Of a DNA stretch of 64,000 nucleotides, positions 1-7,727 are shown one piece after another. The notes under the pieces were generated by a model that saw only the letters and a program-made list of their open reading frames with translations, did no database searches and was not told the DNA's origin. The DNA is from a virus. Both the position numbers and the translations under genes were made by a program. Each line of letters opens with the position of its first letter. Positions within the stretch are counted from its first letter, which is position 1. The stretch lies in IMG/VR virus record IMGVR_UViG_3300028392_001993, positions 1-64,000 of that record, one strand, 5' to 3'.

Positions 1-1271
1 CACTCTTGGTCAACACTCTGGCTCAAATGGATGCTGAAGTTTTACGGCCCTACGATGAACAACCAGACAAACCTGGCGCACCACAGACCGGCACAGGAAC
101 CTATGAACTGTTTGATAGACGCACTGGTGAGGCCATTCCCGACACTGAATTCTCTGCTCGCAATCAAGCAGATGTAAACACAAGATTAGATGATTATATC
201 AATTTTGGTCCCCACGGCATAGGCACAGTAGATGCTAGATTGGTGTTTGGTGCCAGACCCGTGGGTGATGCTGATCAAGGTACCCTGTCCAACAGTCTGC
301 GACCCACAGGTCCTGGACCTTGGGAAATCTACAACAGAGCGACTGGTAACTCGGCTGCTAACCTCAGTGTGGACGGCCGACCCATAACTGATCGTGCTCA
401 AGCACAACGCATGGCCATGGGAAGTATTGCCGCTGGACAACATGACAATTATGGCGTGAGAACTAGAGGCACACTTAGTGGGGCCAACATAGGCACACAA
501 ACCGACATGGAAAACCGCTTGGGTATGCCCAGTCAATCAGAGGACGCCAACTATGCAGTTGTGGATCGCCAAACTCTTGACCCGGTGTTTAGATTCCGTG
601 CAGCCGATAGAACCCAAGCCAATAGAATCTATGGTCTTTGGCTGACAGCCGCAGGCCTGCCCCAAACCACCGAAGACTACGGATTCCAAGAGATCAGACC
701 CGAATCTGTTGCTCAGCGACCTTCTGAAATCGCACGTGACTGGCGCATAGTGGATCGTGCGACTGACGAGACACTCAACACCGTACGTGGTGCCAGTCAG
801 GATCAGGCCCTGGCAGTGCGAGCCGACACAGCCCGCAGACATGGTGTTGATGCCAGTCAACTGAGCCTGCAGGTGATATTCAATCCAGCCGCGACCAATG
901 CGTCTGGTATCGTAGATCAGCGCAGTGACAGAACTGATGGCCGCAACACGGATTACTCATTCAGAGACTTGTTTGGCACCAACCCCACAGCAGATCAACA
1001 GCAGGGTGGCATAGTTGATGTGGCACCCGATGTGGCACAGAACTTCCCACAGGCTTCGGACAATGTGTATGGTGCAACAGGTCGCGCCAGTTCGGCACCA
1101 GCAGGCAATCAGTTTTCGGGACAGTGGCGGGTGGTTGATGTTCAGGGCCGTGAAGTATATCGTTTCCGTGGTGTGGGCAATAGTCAAGCCGATGCCAATA
1201 GAATTGCTTCATTATGGGCCATAGAAAACAACTATCGTGGCAACCTTCAAGTGTTACCGGTGATGATATGA
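1..1271 (+). CDS. Five-repeat putative virion protein (5' end cut by window)
   Basis: The frame is open to the left edge, so the true start lies outside; the first in-window candidate is TTG at 6. The product contains five diverged copies of a unit that begins with an aromatic residue and a x-[IVF]-[VFY]-[DN]-R-x-T core and ends in an Arg/Gln/Ala-rich helix. Counted from the TTG, copies start near residues 33, 106, 183, 246 and 374; the third and fifth are clearest and both end R-I-x-x-L-W. No enzyme motif is visible. It overlaps the next gene by ATGA. A repeated structural or internal-head protein is an inference from the repeats and from the neighbours, not from a recognised family. Confidence 0.7.
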   Translation, partial: LLVNTLAQMDAEVLRPYDEQPDKPGAPQTGTGTYELFDRRTGEAIPDTEFSARNQADVNTRLDDYINFGPHGIGTVDARLVFGARPVGDADQGTLSNSLRPTGPGPWEIYNRATGNSAANLSVDGRPITDRAQAQRMAMGSIAAGQHDNYGVRTRGTLSGANIGTQTDMENRLGMPSQSEDANYAVVDRQTLDPVFRFRAADRTQANRIYGLWLTAAGLPQTTEDYGFQEIRPESVAQRPSEIARDWRIVDRATDETLNTVRGASQDQALAVRADTARRHGVDASQLSLQVIFNPAATNASGIVDQRSDRTDGRNTDYSFRDLFGTNPTADQQQGGIVDVAPDVAQNFPQASDNVYGATGRASSAPAGNQFSGQWRVVDVQGREVYRFRGVGNSQADANRIASLWAIENNYRGNLQVLPVMI

Positions 1272-3328
1272 TCCTAACAGACTTGTTTGAATCCCAAGAA
1301 ATACACAACCAAGATCGACTGGATCAGGTGCTGGCACGTTGTATTGAAATGGTACACGAAAAAAATCGCGCCAATCCCAAAAAATATGGTAAGGTAGCGG
1401 CCTGTATCATTGACATGAAAAATCGCAAAGTGTTTGGCATAAACTCGCCTGGTGCCAATGGCACACGACGTCATGCTGAACGTGTGGCTATAGATGCTTA
1501 TCACAAGCGATATGGCAAGATCCTGCCTGGCGCCATTATTGTCACAACACTGAGTCCTTGCAACAGACCCATGGCCGAACGTGATGGTCCCAGTTGCCAA
1601 GACCTGCTGATGCAAGCGGGTATCGAAAAAGTCTATTCAGGCTATATGGATCCTAGTCAACATAGTGATCATCCATTCACAGAAGAAACAACCAAGAATG
1701 ATCAGTTGTGGGAGATCTGCAAACAACTCAGCGATAGTTTTGTACATGATGACCTTACAGAAGGTACTGAAAACCGTGCTGATGCTCAACAAGTGTTGGA
1801 CTATATTCATGGCACACACCATGAAAAGCTCACTCGAGAATTACAACGTGCAGTATTGAGCTATCCACAGTGGCAATTGAAAACTGTGCTATTACGCAGT
1901 TTACACATTCCTGACCAAGAGTATGACGATGAAGAACAAGAGCCCGAAGCGGATCCCTACAACCGAGTACAGGTAATAGACCCCGAACATGCCGGCGAAT
2001 ACAGCGCAAACTTTGTGGACAGTAGACCCATTGTGGTTGATCGTGAAGGTTGGATCATAGATGGCAATCACAGAGCCTGGGCTGCCGCAGAGTTATTGAA
2101 CAAAGACAGTATCAAAGCATGGGTTCCGGTTAAGAAACAAGGCGTAACAGAAGCCTTTGATCAACCTTATGCTGTTGAATGGAGCAAACAAAATGGTGAC
2201 TGGCATGCCACAGCCGACTTGGATGACGGCAGTGAACTGATTGTGTTGTTCATGGCACAAGGCGACAACAGCTGGATGGTAGAGTTTGAGCGTGACGAAA
2301 ACATGGACATCACCGGCGAAGGCGATGCTCCTCGTGTGTTTGCCACGGTGTTGACTGCTATGCAACAATTCATTGCCAAGCGTAAACCAGCAATGTTGAA
2401 TTTCAGCGCAGAGAAAGAAGACGACCCCACAGGCAGTAGAGCCCGACTGTATGATAGAATGATTCAGCGTTATATCACTGGTAGTGGTTACGATTTGACA
2501 AGAAAAGATGTGCCAGGTGGCGCAACTTATACGCTGACAAAACAAGCGCCGGGTGTGGCGGAAGGCTTGGATGATAATAGAGTTAGTTTTAAGGTACAAA
2601 AAGGTAAAAACAAATTTGCAACTACTTTAAGTGTTGGTGTTAACCCAGTAGGAGTATACCAATATGATGCTGATACAGGTCGTAGTGTGGCCGAGGTTTA
2701 TCCAGAATTCAAAGGCAAAGGATTAGGTAAATTATTAGTTTTACATGCTATCTATACCGCGGCCAAATTGGGATTAGATTTCCAAGAAGATGAATCAAGA
2801 ACTTCAGAGTATGATAATGTATTAGATAGTTTGAGTAGCAACGGTTATATTGTAGATGACGATGGTTATTGGTATGTTACCGGCGAAGGTGAACAATATC
2901 TACAACACTCATTAAAGCAAGGTGTGGCGGAAGGCGTCTATCGCGGCGACTGGGTACGACATCCAGACAATCCATGGCAGATAGGTCAAATACAAAGTAT
3001 TGACAATGGTCAAGCCGCGGTCATATGGAAAAAGACTGACAAAAGAAAGAAGGCAATGTCATCAACTCATGCAGTTGATGCCCTACAACATGCCAGGCGT
3101 GAGTTCTCTCAATTGACACAACCCACACATACACCGGGTATGGCAGAAAACTTTGCTGATGGTAAAAACCCTGGCCGCAAAGGACTTGCCAAACGCTCAG
3201 GTGTCAATACCAAAGCAAGTGTTAGCACTTTGAGAAATGTTGCCAAACATTCAACAGGTGAGAAGCAACGCATGGCACATTGGTTGGCCAACATGAAGGC
3301 TGGTAGAGCAAAGGCACGTAAAAAATGA
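1268..3328 (+). CDS. Multidomain fusion: deaminase, ParB-like, GNAT and unknown domains joined by G-V-x-E linkers
   Basis: Start ATG 1268 overlaps the upstream stop (ATGA); the N-terminus MILTDLFESQ resembles a capsid-targeting peptide. Domains in order: a zinc cytidine/riboflavin-type deaminase (H69-A-E, P-C98 and C110); a ParB/sulfiredoxin-like segment with D265-G-N-H-R; a domain (about 297-425) repeated in the next gene; a GNAT acetyltransferase (G483-K-G-L-G-K); a small SH3/KOW-like stretch (about 556-610); and a basic tail containing GRKGLAKRSG. Junctions carry L163-T-E-G, G292-V-T-E-A, G429-V-A-E-G, G552-V-A-E-G and G624-M-A-E-N. The first fits the T4 prohead-protease rule (L/I-x-E before G/A) as known from T4. 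That the chain is cut into separate head-internal proteins is an inference. Confidence 0.85.
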   Translation: MILTDLFESQEIHNQDRLDQVLARCIEMVHEKNRANPKKYGKVAACIIDMKNRKVFGINSPGANGTRRHAERVAIDAYHKRYGKILPGAIIVTTLSPCNRPMAERDGPSCQDLLMQAGIEKVYSGYMDPSQHSDHPFTEETTKNDQLWEICKQLSDSFVHDDLTEGTENRADAQQVLDYIHGTHHEKLTRELQRAVLSYPQWQLKTVLLRSLHIPDQEYDDEEQEPEADPYNRVQVIDPEHAGEYSANFVDSRPIVVDREGWIIDGNHRAWAAAELLNKDSIKAWVPVKKQGVTEAFDQPYAVEWSKQNGDWHATADLDDGSELIVLFMAQGDNSWMVEFERDENMDITGEGDAPRVFATVLTAMQQFIAKRKPAMLNFSAEKEDDPTGSRARLYDRMIQRYITGSGYDLTRKDVPGGATYTLTKQAPGVAEGLDDNRVSFKVQKGKNKFATTLSVGVNPVGVYQYDADTGRSVAEVYPEFKGKGLGKLLVLHAIYTAAKLGLDFQEDESRTSEYDNVLDSLSSNGYIVDDDGYWYVTGEGEQYLQHSLKQGVAEGVYRGDWVRHPDNPWQIGQIQSIDNGQAAVIWKKTDKRKKAMSSTHAVDALQHARREFSQLTQPTHTPGMAENFADGKNPGRKGLAKRSGVNTKASVSTLRNVAKHSTGEKQRMAHWLANMKAGRAKARKK

Positions 3329-3765
3329 AAATCTCAGAAGTATTCAACCAGCCCTATGCTTTTAGATGGGACAGCGACAGTGATAACGACACTTACAATG
3401 CTCATACACGACTGCCTGACGGCACCAATCTAACAATCAATTTCTATACCGATCCTGGTGTTGACGGCGATGAAGATTGGGTGGTTGAATTTTGGCGTGG
3501 CAGCCGTTTGGACATTTCCGGAGCCGGTGATCAACAGCGTGTGTTTGCCACAGTGCTAACAGCAATTGGCCAATTCATAGAAATGCAAGAACCTGAAACC
3601 CTGCGGTTCACAGCACACAAAGATGTTGAGCCTGGACAAAAGCCCATGAGCCGAAGCAACCTCTACGACCGACTGGTGCAACGCTATGCTCAAGCCTGGG
3701 GTTATAGATTGGATCGCAGTGACATGGCCGACACCACCGTTTACTTACTGTATAGAATAAGATGA
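3325..3765 (+). CDS. Stand-alone paralogue of the third domain of the upstream fusion protein
   Basis: The 146-residue product starts MKISEVFNQPYAFRW and aligns along its length with the fusion-protein domain beginning TEAFDQPYAVEW: both contain W-x-V-E-F, a D-I-[ST]-G-x-G-D segment, R-V-F-A-T-V-L-T-A, a L-Y-D-R-[LM]-[IV]-Q-R-Y motif and a G-Y-x-L-x-R tail. Its own N-terminal peptide (K-I-S-E-V-F) lines up with the internal linker (G-V-T-E-A-F), which suggests that the fusion arose by joining genes like this one. Start overlaps the previous stop by ATGA. Function is unknown; a head-internal protein is inferred from the N-terminus and position. Confidence 0.8.
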   Translation: MKISEVFNQPYAFRWDSDSDNDTYNAHTRLPDGTNLTINFYTDPGVDGDEDWVVEFWRGSRLDISGAGDQQRVFATVLTAIGQFIEMQEPETLRFTAHKDVEPGQKPMSRSNLYDRLVQRYAQAWGYRLDRSDMADTTVYLLYRIR

Positions 3766-3986
3766 TACCATACCAAAATAGCCACCGAGGCTCACAATAC
3801 AACTTACAGGAATCAGTTGCACCCGGATTCCATGTGTATCAAGCCCGAGTCAAAGTCAAAAATGAGTTGTACACCAATTCAATGGATGTGGCCATATTTG
3901 CCAAGAATCCCTCAATGGCACGCCAACTGCTGATGGCCCAGTACGGTAAAGAAAGTGTGATCACGGCTGTGGTACAAATCGCATAA
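3762..3986 (+). CDS. Small hypothetical protein (74 aa)
   Basis: Starts by ATGA overlap with the preceding gene, so translation is probably coupled. The middle and C-terminal part (YQARVKVKNELYTNSMDVAI, then ARQLLMAQYGKESV) reads like a small alpha/beta domain with alternating strand residues. A near-N-terminal L-Q-E-S-V-A-P-G segment resembles the V-x-E linkers of the upstream fusion protein. I do not recognise the family. It is the last gene of this co-directional run before a short gap and a radical SAM gene. Confidence 0.6.
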   Translation: MIPYQNSHRGSQYNLQESVAPGFHVYQARVKVKNELYTNSMDVAIFAKNPSMARQLLMAQYGKESVITAVVQIA

Positions 3987-4023
3987 TAACACCTTGTGTG
4001 TGGTTTGTTACTAATTAAGTACA

Positions 4024-4923
4024 ATGACTGAAAAAATTCACTTAGACAAACTTGAGTTCTACATTACCAATGTATGTAATCTCACCTGTTCAAACTGCAA
4101 CAGATACAACAACTTTCACTTTCGAGGCTGGGCCAAGTGGGATGACTACGCCGAAGATCTAGAACGACTGAGTCATCGTGTGCATGTGCAGAAGCCAGTT
4201 ATTCTAGGCGGAGAGCCACTGCTGAACCCTGACATTGTGAAGTGGATCAGAGGCTTACAACGTTTATGGCCCAACAGTTACTCCGCGCAAATACAAAGTA
4301 ACGGCACTAGAATCGATCGTGTGCCAGGGTTGTATGAAGCACTACAAGAGGTCGCTGGTAGTTGGATTGGTGTTAGTATACATCGACCTGAGGATCGTGA
4401 AGAAATATTTGTCAGGATCCGTAAATTTCTACAAGGCGATATAACCTACAGTGAAGACCCAAACAACTCAATGGGTAGTGTATATCAATTCAGAGACACT
4501 AACGGTGTTGAAGTACATGTATGGAACAATGACATGTTTGGCAACACAAACATACTTGAGCAGCCTAATGGTCGATTTGGACTTTACAATAGCGATCCCG
4601 ATCGTGCTCACGAAATCTGTTCATTTAGAAAATGGAAAAATTATCACTGGATAAATGGAAAAATTTACAAATGCGGTCCAGTGGCCTTGATGCCTGAATT
4701 TGATCAACAACATCAATTTGATATTAGTAATGAAGACCGAGAAATCCTAAATGGATATCGTGGACTGAGTATGGACGAGTTTGATTCGCGTGGTCAAGAA
4801 TTTTTCAACACCATTGACAATGTTATTCCACAATGCAAGTTTTGCCCAGAATCTATAGAATATCGTCCAGTATACTTTACCAATACCAAAAAGTCATGGC
4901 GTGTTGAATCAGTGACCGCTTGA
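4024..4923 (+). CDS. Radical SAM protein (299 aa)
   Basis: The radical SAM signature C-N-L-T-C-S-N-C (C-x3-C-x2-C) lies at about residues 18-25, followed by the G-G-E-P motif in VILGGEPLLNPD that contacts SAM in this superfamily. Later Cys residues (E-I-C-S-F, K-C-G-P and C-K-F-C-P-E) may ligate an auxiliary cluster. It is a clear paralogue of the protein at 57153-58187: both open with F-Y-I-T-N-V-C-N-L and share R-C/N-C-N-R-[YF]-N-N. It converges on the next gene, overlapping 15 nt tail to tail. Substrate unknown; a phage-encoded modification enzyme is inferred. Confidence 0.88.
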   Translation: MTEKIHLDKLEFYITNVCNLTCSNCNRYNNFHFRGWAKWDDYAEDLERLSHRVHVQKPVILGGEPLLNPDIVKWIRGLQRLWPNSYSAQIQSNGTRIDRVPGLYEALQEVAGSWIGVSIHRPEDREEIFVRIRKFLQGDITYSEDPNNSMGSVYQFRDTNGVEVHVWNNDMFGNTNILEQPNGRFGLYNSDPDRAHEICSFRKWKNYHWINGKIYKCGPVALMPEFDQQHQFDISNEDREILNGYRGLSMDEFDSRGQEFFNTIDNVIPQCKFCPESIEYRPVYFTNTKKSWRVESVTA

Positions 4924-5943
4924 TCCGCAACTGGTAACACAGGTATAAAGTCGGCCTTCAGCAATGCTGGGTCGTGCCCAAGTTTCATCCACACGATCAA
5001 ACCAGGCCAGGCAATGTGCCAGATCATACTCCAGGGCATTGTTCTCTTGCACTAGATCTTTCAGTTGTGTATTGCCTGCGTGATGCATTTGCTTGGGATA
5101 AAATCCTGTAAAGCAACAAGGATATACTGATCCATCGGCAGCAATGTAAATTTCTCGATTCTTCAAGTGTTTGCAATTGTATTCAATATTGGGTTTGTCT
5201 TGTGGAATTGAATCTTTGCTGACTGCAAACCAGGTCACGTGTCCTTCGAGCAGGTACTTGACTGGTGGCACTCCGTCAGCATATTCATTTTTGCCCAAGT
5301 AGTGGCTGTATTCGCCTGCTCTGGTAAAAACAGGACCAGTGTCTCTGCCATCATAGATATTTTCAAAACGCCAAAAGCCCATCTTTTCTGCCATGGCTCT
5401 GCACTCTGCTTCTTGATGACGATTGTGCTCAAACGGAACAAAACGCCAGATGGCACGCCCACCTGCATTGATATATGCCTGTGCATTTTCTATCACACGA
5501 TTCCAGTCTGTATCCTGACGATATAATCCGTGTGTGTCAGCAAGCCCGTCTATGGCAAATCCAATCTGTACCCCCGGTAGGGCCAATCGTGCCCACCATG
5601 CAGGACTACGCAAACTGCCATTGGTGTTGATGTTTACTGTGACTCTGTTTGCTACAACATATTCAACAATTTCTGCACCGTCTTTTGATAGAGCAAAATC
5701 TCCCAGGTTACCATTGAAGTTAACTCCTGTCCCGGGACGATCTGTATCTAGATGAACCCCTGTTAACTGTTTTAAAAATTCAGGAGTAAAAATATGACGG
5801 AATTGGGCCAATGAAAGTTCAACGTCAGGATACCCACTATTGTAATCACTGCCGCGATAGTTTCGCATACACATAGGGCATCGTGCATTGCACCGTGTGG
5901 TCAATTCCACGTGTGCTGTGCGTATTTGATCAAGTTTAAGCAT
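4909..5943 (-). CDS. Radical SAM/SPASM-like protein (344 aa)
   Basis: C-N-A-R-C-P-M-C (C-x3-C-x2-C) follows the typical H-V-E-L-T-T-R-C lead-in near the N-terminus. A C-terminal segment (ADGSVYPCCFTGFYP, then a late C-x3-C) looks like a SPASM or twitch auxiliary-cluster domain. It is the only minus-strand gene in the first 39 kb and converges with the previous radical SAM gene. TATAAATA on the minus strand (5958-5951) lies seven bases before the ATG, so its transcript should have almost no leader. This isolated opposite orientation suggests a later insertion. Substrate unknown. Confidence 0.88.
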   Translation of the reverse strand: MLKLDQIRTAHVELTTRCNARCPMCMRNYRGSDYNSGYPDVELSLAQFRHIFTPEFLKQLTGVHLDTDRPGTGVNFNGNLGDFALSKDGAEIVEYVVANRVTVNINTNGSLRSPAWWARLALPGVQIGFAIDGLADTHGLYRQDTDWNRVIENAQAYINAGGRAIWRFVPFEHNRHQEAECRAMAEKMGFWRFENIYDGRDTGPVFTRAGEYSHYLGKNEYADGVPPVKYLLEGHVTWFAVSKDSIPQDKPNIEYNCKHLKNREIYIAADGSVYPCCFTGFYPKQMHHAGNTQLKDLVQENNALEYDLAHCLAWFDRVDETWARPSIAEGRLYTCVTSCGSSGH

Positions 5944-5950
5944 CGTTAGA

Positions 5951-5958
5951 TATTTATA
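5951..5958 (-). promoter_or_regulatory. T4-late-type promoter element TATAAATA
   Basis: Exact TATAAATA on the minus strand, seven bases upstream of the ATG at 5943. By T4 late-promoter geometry transcription would start about two bases before that codon. Confidence 0.6.
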
Positions 5959-5982
5959 GGCGTAGTTTTTGCTAAATATTAT

Positions 5983-6288
5983 ATGCGAACAGAATTTGTA
6001 TTAGCACTAACTGATGTGTATTGTAGCTGGTCGGGAGAGCCGCCACGCTATAGATGTTATGTCAACGACGAATTGTTTACAGAACGTACCTGGATATGGA
6101 CCGAGCATTATCTAGAAGAACAGTTACAAATACTAGCCAAGCCCGGACAATATCGCATACACTATGAGTTGGTTGACACTGAAACTGCTAAAATGAAAAT
6201 CAACAACTATAGAATCAAGCACGGTCCTGCTAGTGTGGATCAAAAAGGCAACATAACAATTCAGGAATCCAACTATGAGAATGCATGA
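5983..6288 (+). CDS. Hypothetical protein (101 aa)
   Basis: Begins MRTEFVLALTDVYCSWSGEP and continues as a strand-rich small protein with R-Y-R-C-Y-V-N-D, I-H-Y-E-L-V-D and a G-N-I-T-I-Q tail, consistent with a compact beta fold. GCTAAATA lies four bases before the ATG, the spacing seen at several other genes here, so the message is probably leaderless; the promoter is back to back with that of the minus-strand radical SAM gene. Family not recognised. It heads the Dps-containing run. Confidence 0.6.
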   Translation: MRTEFVLALTDVYCSWSGEPPRYRCYVNDELFTERTWIWTEHYLEEQLQILAKPGQYRIHYELVDTETAKMKINNYRIKHGPASVDQKGNITIQESNYENA

Positions 6289-6493
6289 AATAATGGAAAC
6301 CGCGTCTGCAGGCACCAGCTGTGCAGGTGGCGTGGCCCCTGTGGCAATGCCATTAGGCATGGTATCAAGAAATGGCGGATCAATGCTGTCAGGTAAATAT
6401 GTAACGAGTTCGGATCCCACCCCAAACACGCCCAAGGAATACAAAAGGAATAAGAATGCTCGCGGACAGTTTAAAAATTCTATTAGCAACTGA
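6275..6493 (+). CDS. Small hypothetical structural-type protein (72 aa)
   Basis: Overlaps the upstream gene by 14 nt and the downstream Dps-like gene by 38 nt. The N-terminus MRMHEIMETASAGTS has the M-[KR]-[IM]-x-E-[IV] look of the neighbouring head-region proteins. The rest is Gly/Ala-rich, then polar and basic (KEYKRNKNARGQF). Start could also be the ATG two codons later. Function unknown; a short virion-associated protein is a guess from context. Confidence 0.55.
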   Translation: MRMHEIMETASAGTSCAGGVAPVAMPLGMVSRNGGSMLSGKYVTSSDPTPNTPKEYKRNKNARGQFKNSISN

Positions 6494-6899
6494 ATATGCC
6501 TTCAGTATCAAGGCTCAGCTGTTTCACTGGAATGTGGAAGGCCCTGACTTTGCACAACTGCACGAGTTTTTTGGTAACTTATACGAAGAAGTCTATGACG
6601 GTAGTATAGACAAAACAGCAGAATACATTCGAGCACTGGGAGATTACTCCCCTGGCAGCTTTGAACGTTTCTCTGAACTTTCAACTATCAAAGGACAAAC
6701 AAAGATTCCACGTGCCCGTCTCATGATCGAAGAACTGTTGGCCAACAACAACCAACTGCTTGATCTACTCAACGAAACATTTGCCACTGCTGAACAAGAG
6801 AATCAGCAAGGCATTGCAAATTTTATAGCAGAACGCATTGATGCTCAACAAAAGCACGGCTGGATGCTGAGAAGTTTCTTGAAAGACGAAAGAGCATGA
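6456..6899 (+). CDS. dps: Dps-like ferritin-fold protein (147 aa)
   Basis: The Dps ferroxidase signature is present near the N-terminus: F-H-W-N-V-E-G-P-D-F-A-Q-L-H, then an aromatic helix, D and A-E-Y-I-R-A-L-G, with the usual His, His, Asp and Glu spacing. Length is slightly below the 155-170 residues typical of bacterial Dps. Dps oxidises Fe(II) at dimer interfaces and stores it in a dodecamer, protecting DNA from hydroxyl radicals. It sits between structural-type genes, so it could be packaged or act late in the cell. With the FeoA-like and rubrerythrin genes further on it forms an iron/oxygen theme. Confidence 0.85.
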   Translation: MLADSLKILLATEYAFSIKAQLFHWNVEGPDFAQLHEFFGNLYEEVYDGSIDKTAEYIRALGDYSPGSFERFSELSTIKGQTKIPRARLMIEELLANNNQLLDLLNETFATAEQENQQGIANFIAERIDAQQKHGWMLRSFLKDERA

Positions 6900-7726
6900 C
6901 GGATCCGATTTATAAGATAATTGAGCGCCTGGCCTTGATTGAGGGCAAGACAACCCCAGTTGCAGTCAAGCACGGCTTGAACCAACAACAAAAAGCAGCC
7001 GGACAATTGCCGGCCTTGTTCAAGCCAACTGATATTAGTCCTACACTGACCAAGAAACCTTATCAAAATCACCCCATGGACGGTCGACTGGTTGGTGACT
7101 CTGTTGAGCCCAAGAAGCCCAGTCTTGAAGAAGCCATGCAAGAAGTTGAAGAAGACATGGTTAGCAAGGTCAAACAAAACTTTGCTGATTATCTTGAGAA
7201 GTTGGAAAAACAAAATCACCTCGACAGTCATTTGGTTCGTAAAGCCAAACACGATCTTGAAATTGGCGATGATCAAGAAGTAGACGAAGACGACTATGAA
7301 CCCGATATGACAGGTGATATAGAACATGATATCAAAGCAAACCCAGTTACCGCTTTAGGAACAGGAACGGTATTAGGACTAATAGGTATGGAAGAAGCCA
7401 CCTGGGACGCTGATGTAGCACCCATTGGTGATCCTGCTGACACAGAAGTAGCACACGGTGTTGAAGATCACATAGCAGCCTCAGTGGCAGCACCGGCAGC
7501 GCCGATGTCGGCGGTGAGTGAATCACCAGCAAGAACATACACCTTAAAAGATGGCACGTGCCTTGAGTGCTGGGGCGATGATGACAACGGTTACGAAGTC
7601 CGCCACGGTGAGCGCAAGTTACCCACACGTTTTCCCCGCATTGACCATGCTGACATGGCAGTAAAACTGTTTCAAAAGCGTAGACAGAAACAGGATCTAT
7701 CCCAAGATTATATAGAAGAACGATAA
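6896..7726 (+). CDS. Hypothetical acidic protein, probable virion/internal protein (276 aa)
   Basis: Starts four bases before the end of the Dps gene (ATGA). The first ~60 residues are polar; an acidic helical middle (SLEEAMQEVEEDM and a run of D/E near DEDDYEPD) is followed by an Ala/Pro-rich linker and a C-terminal 60-residue domain with TYTLKDGTCLECWGDDDNG and F-P-R-I-D-H-A-D-M-A. The C-terminal domain looks like a small antiparallel fold. No catalytic motif seen. The operon position between Dps and the 1210-residue LysM protein suggests a virion component. Confidence 0.65.
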   Translation: MTDPIYKIIERLALIEGKTTPVAVKHGLNQQQKAAGQLPALFKPTDISPTLTKKPYQNHPMDGRLVGDSVEPKKPSLEEAMQEVEEDMVSKVKQNFADYLEKLEKQNHLDSHLVRKAKHDLEIGDDQEVDEDDYEPDMTGDIEHDIKANPVTALGTGTVLGLIGMEEATWDADVAPIGDPADTEVAHGVEDHIAASVAAPAAPMSAVSESPARTYTLKDGTCLECWGDDDNGYEVRHGERKLPTRFPRIDHADMAVKLFQKRRQKQDLSQDYIEER

Positions 7727-7727
7727 T

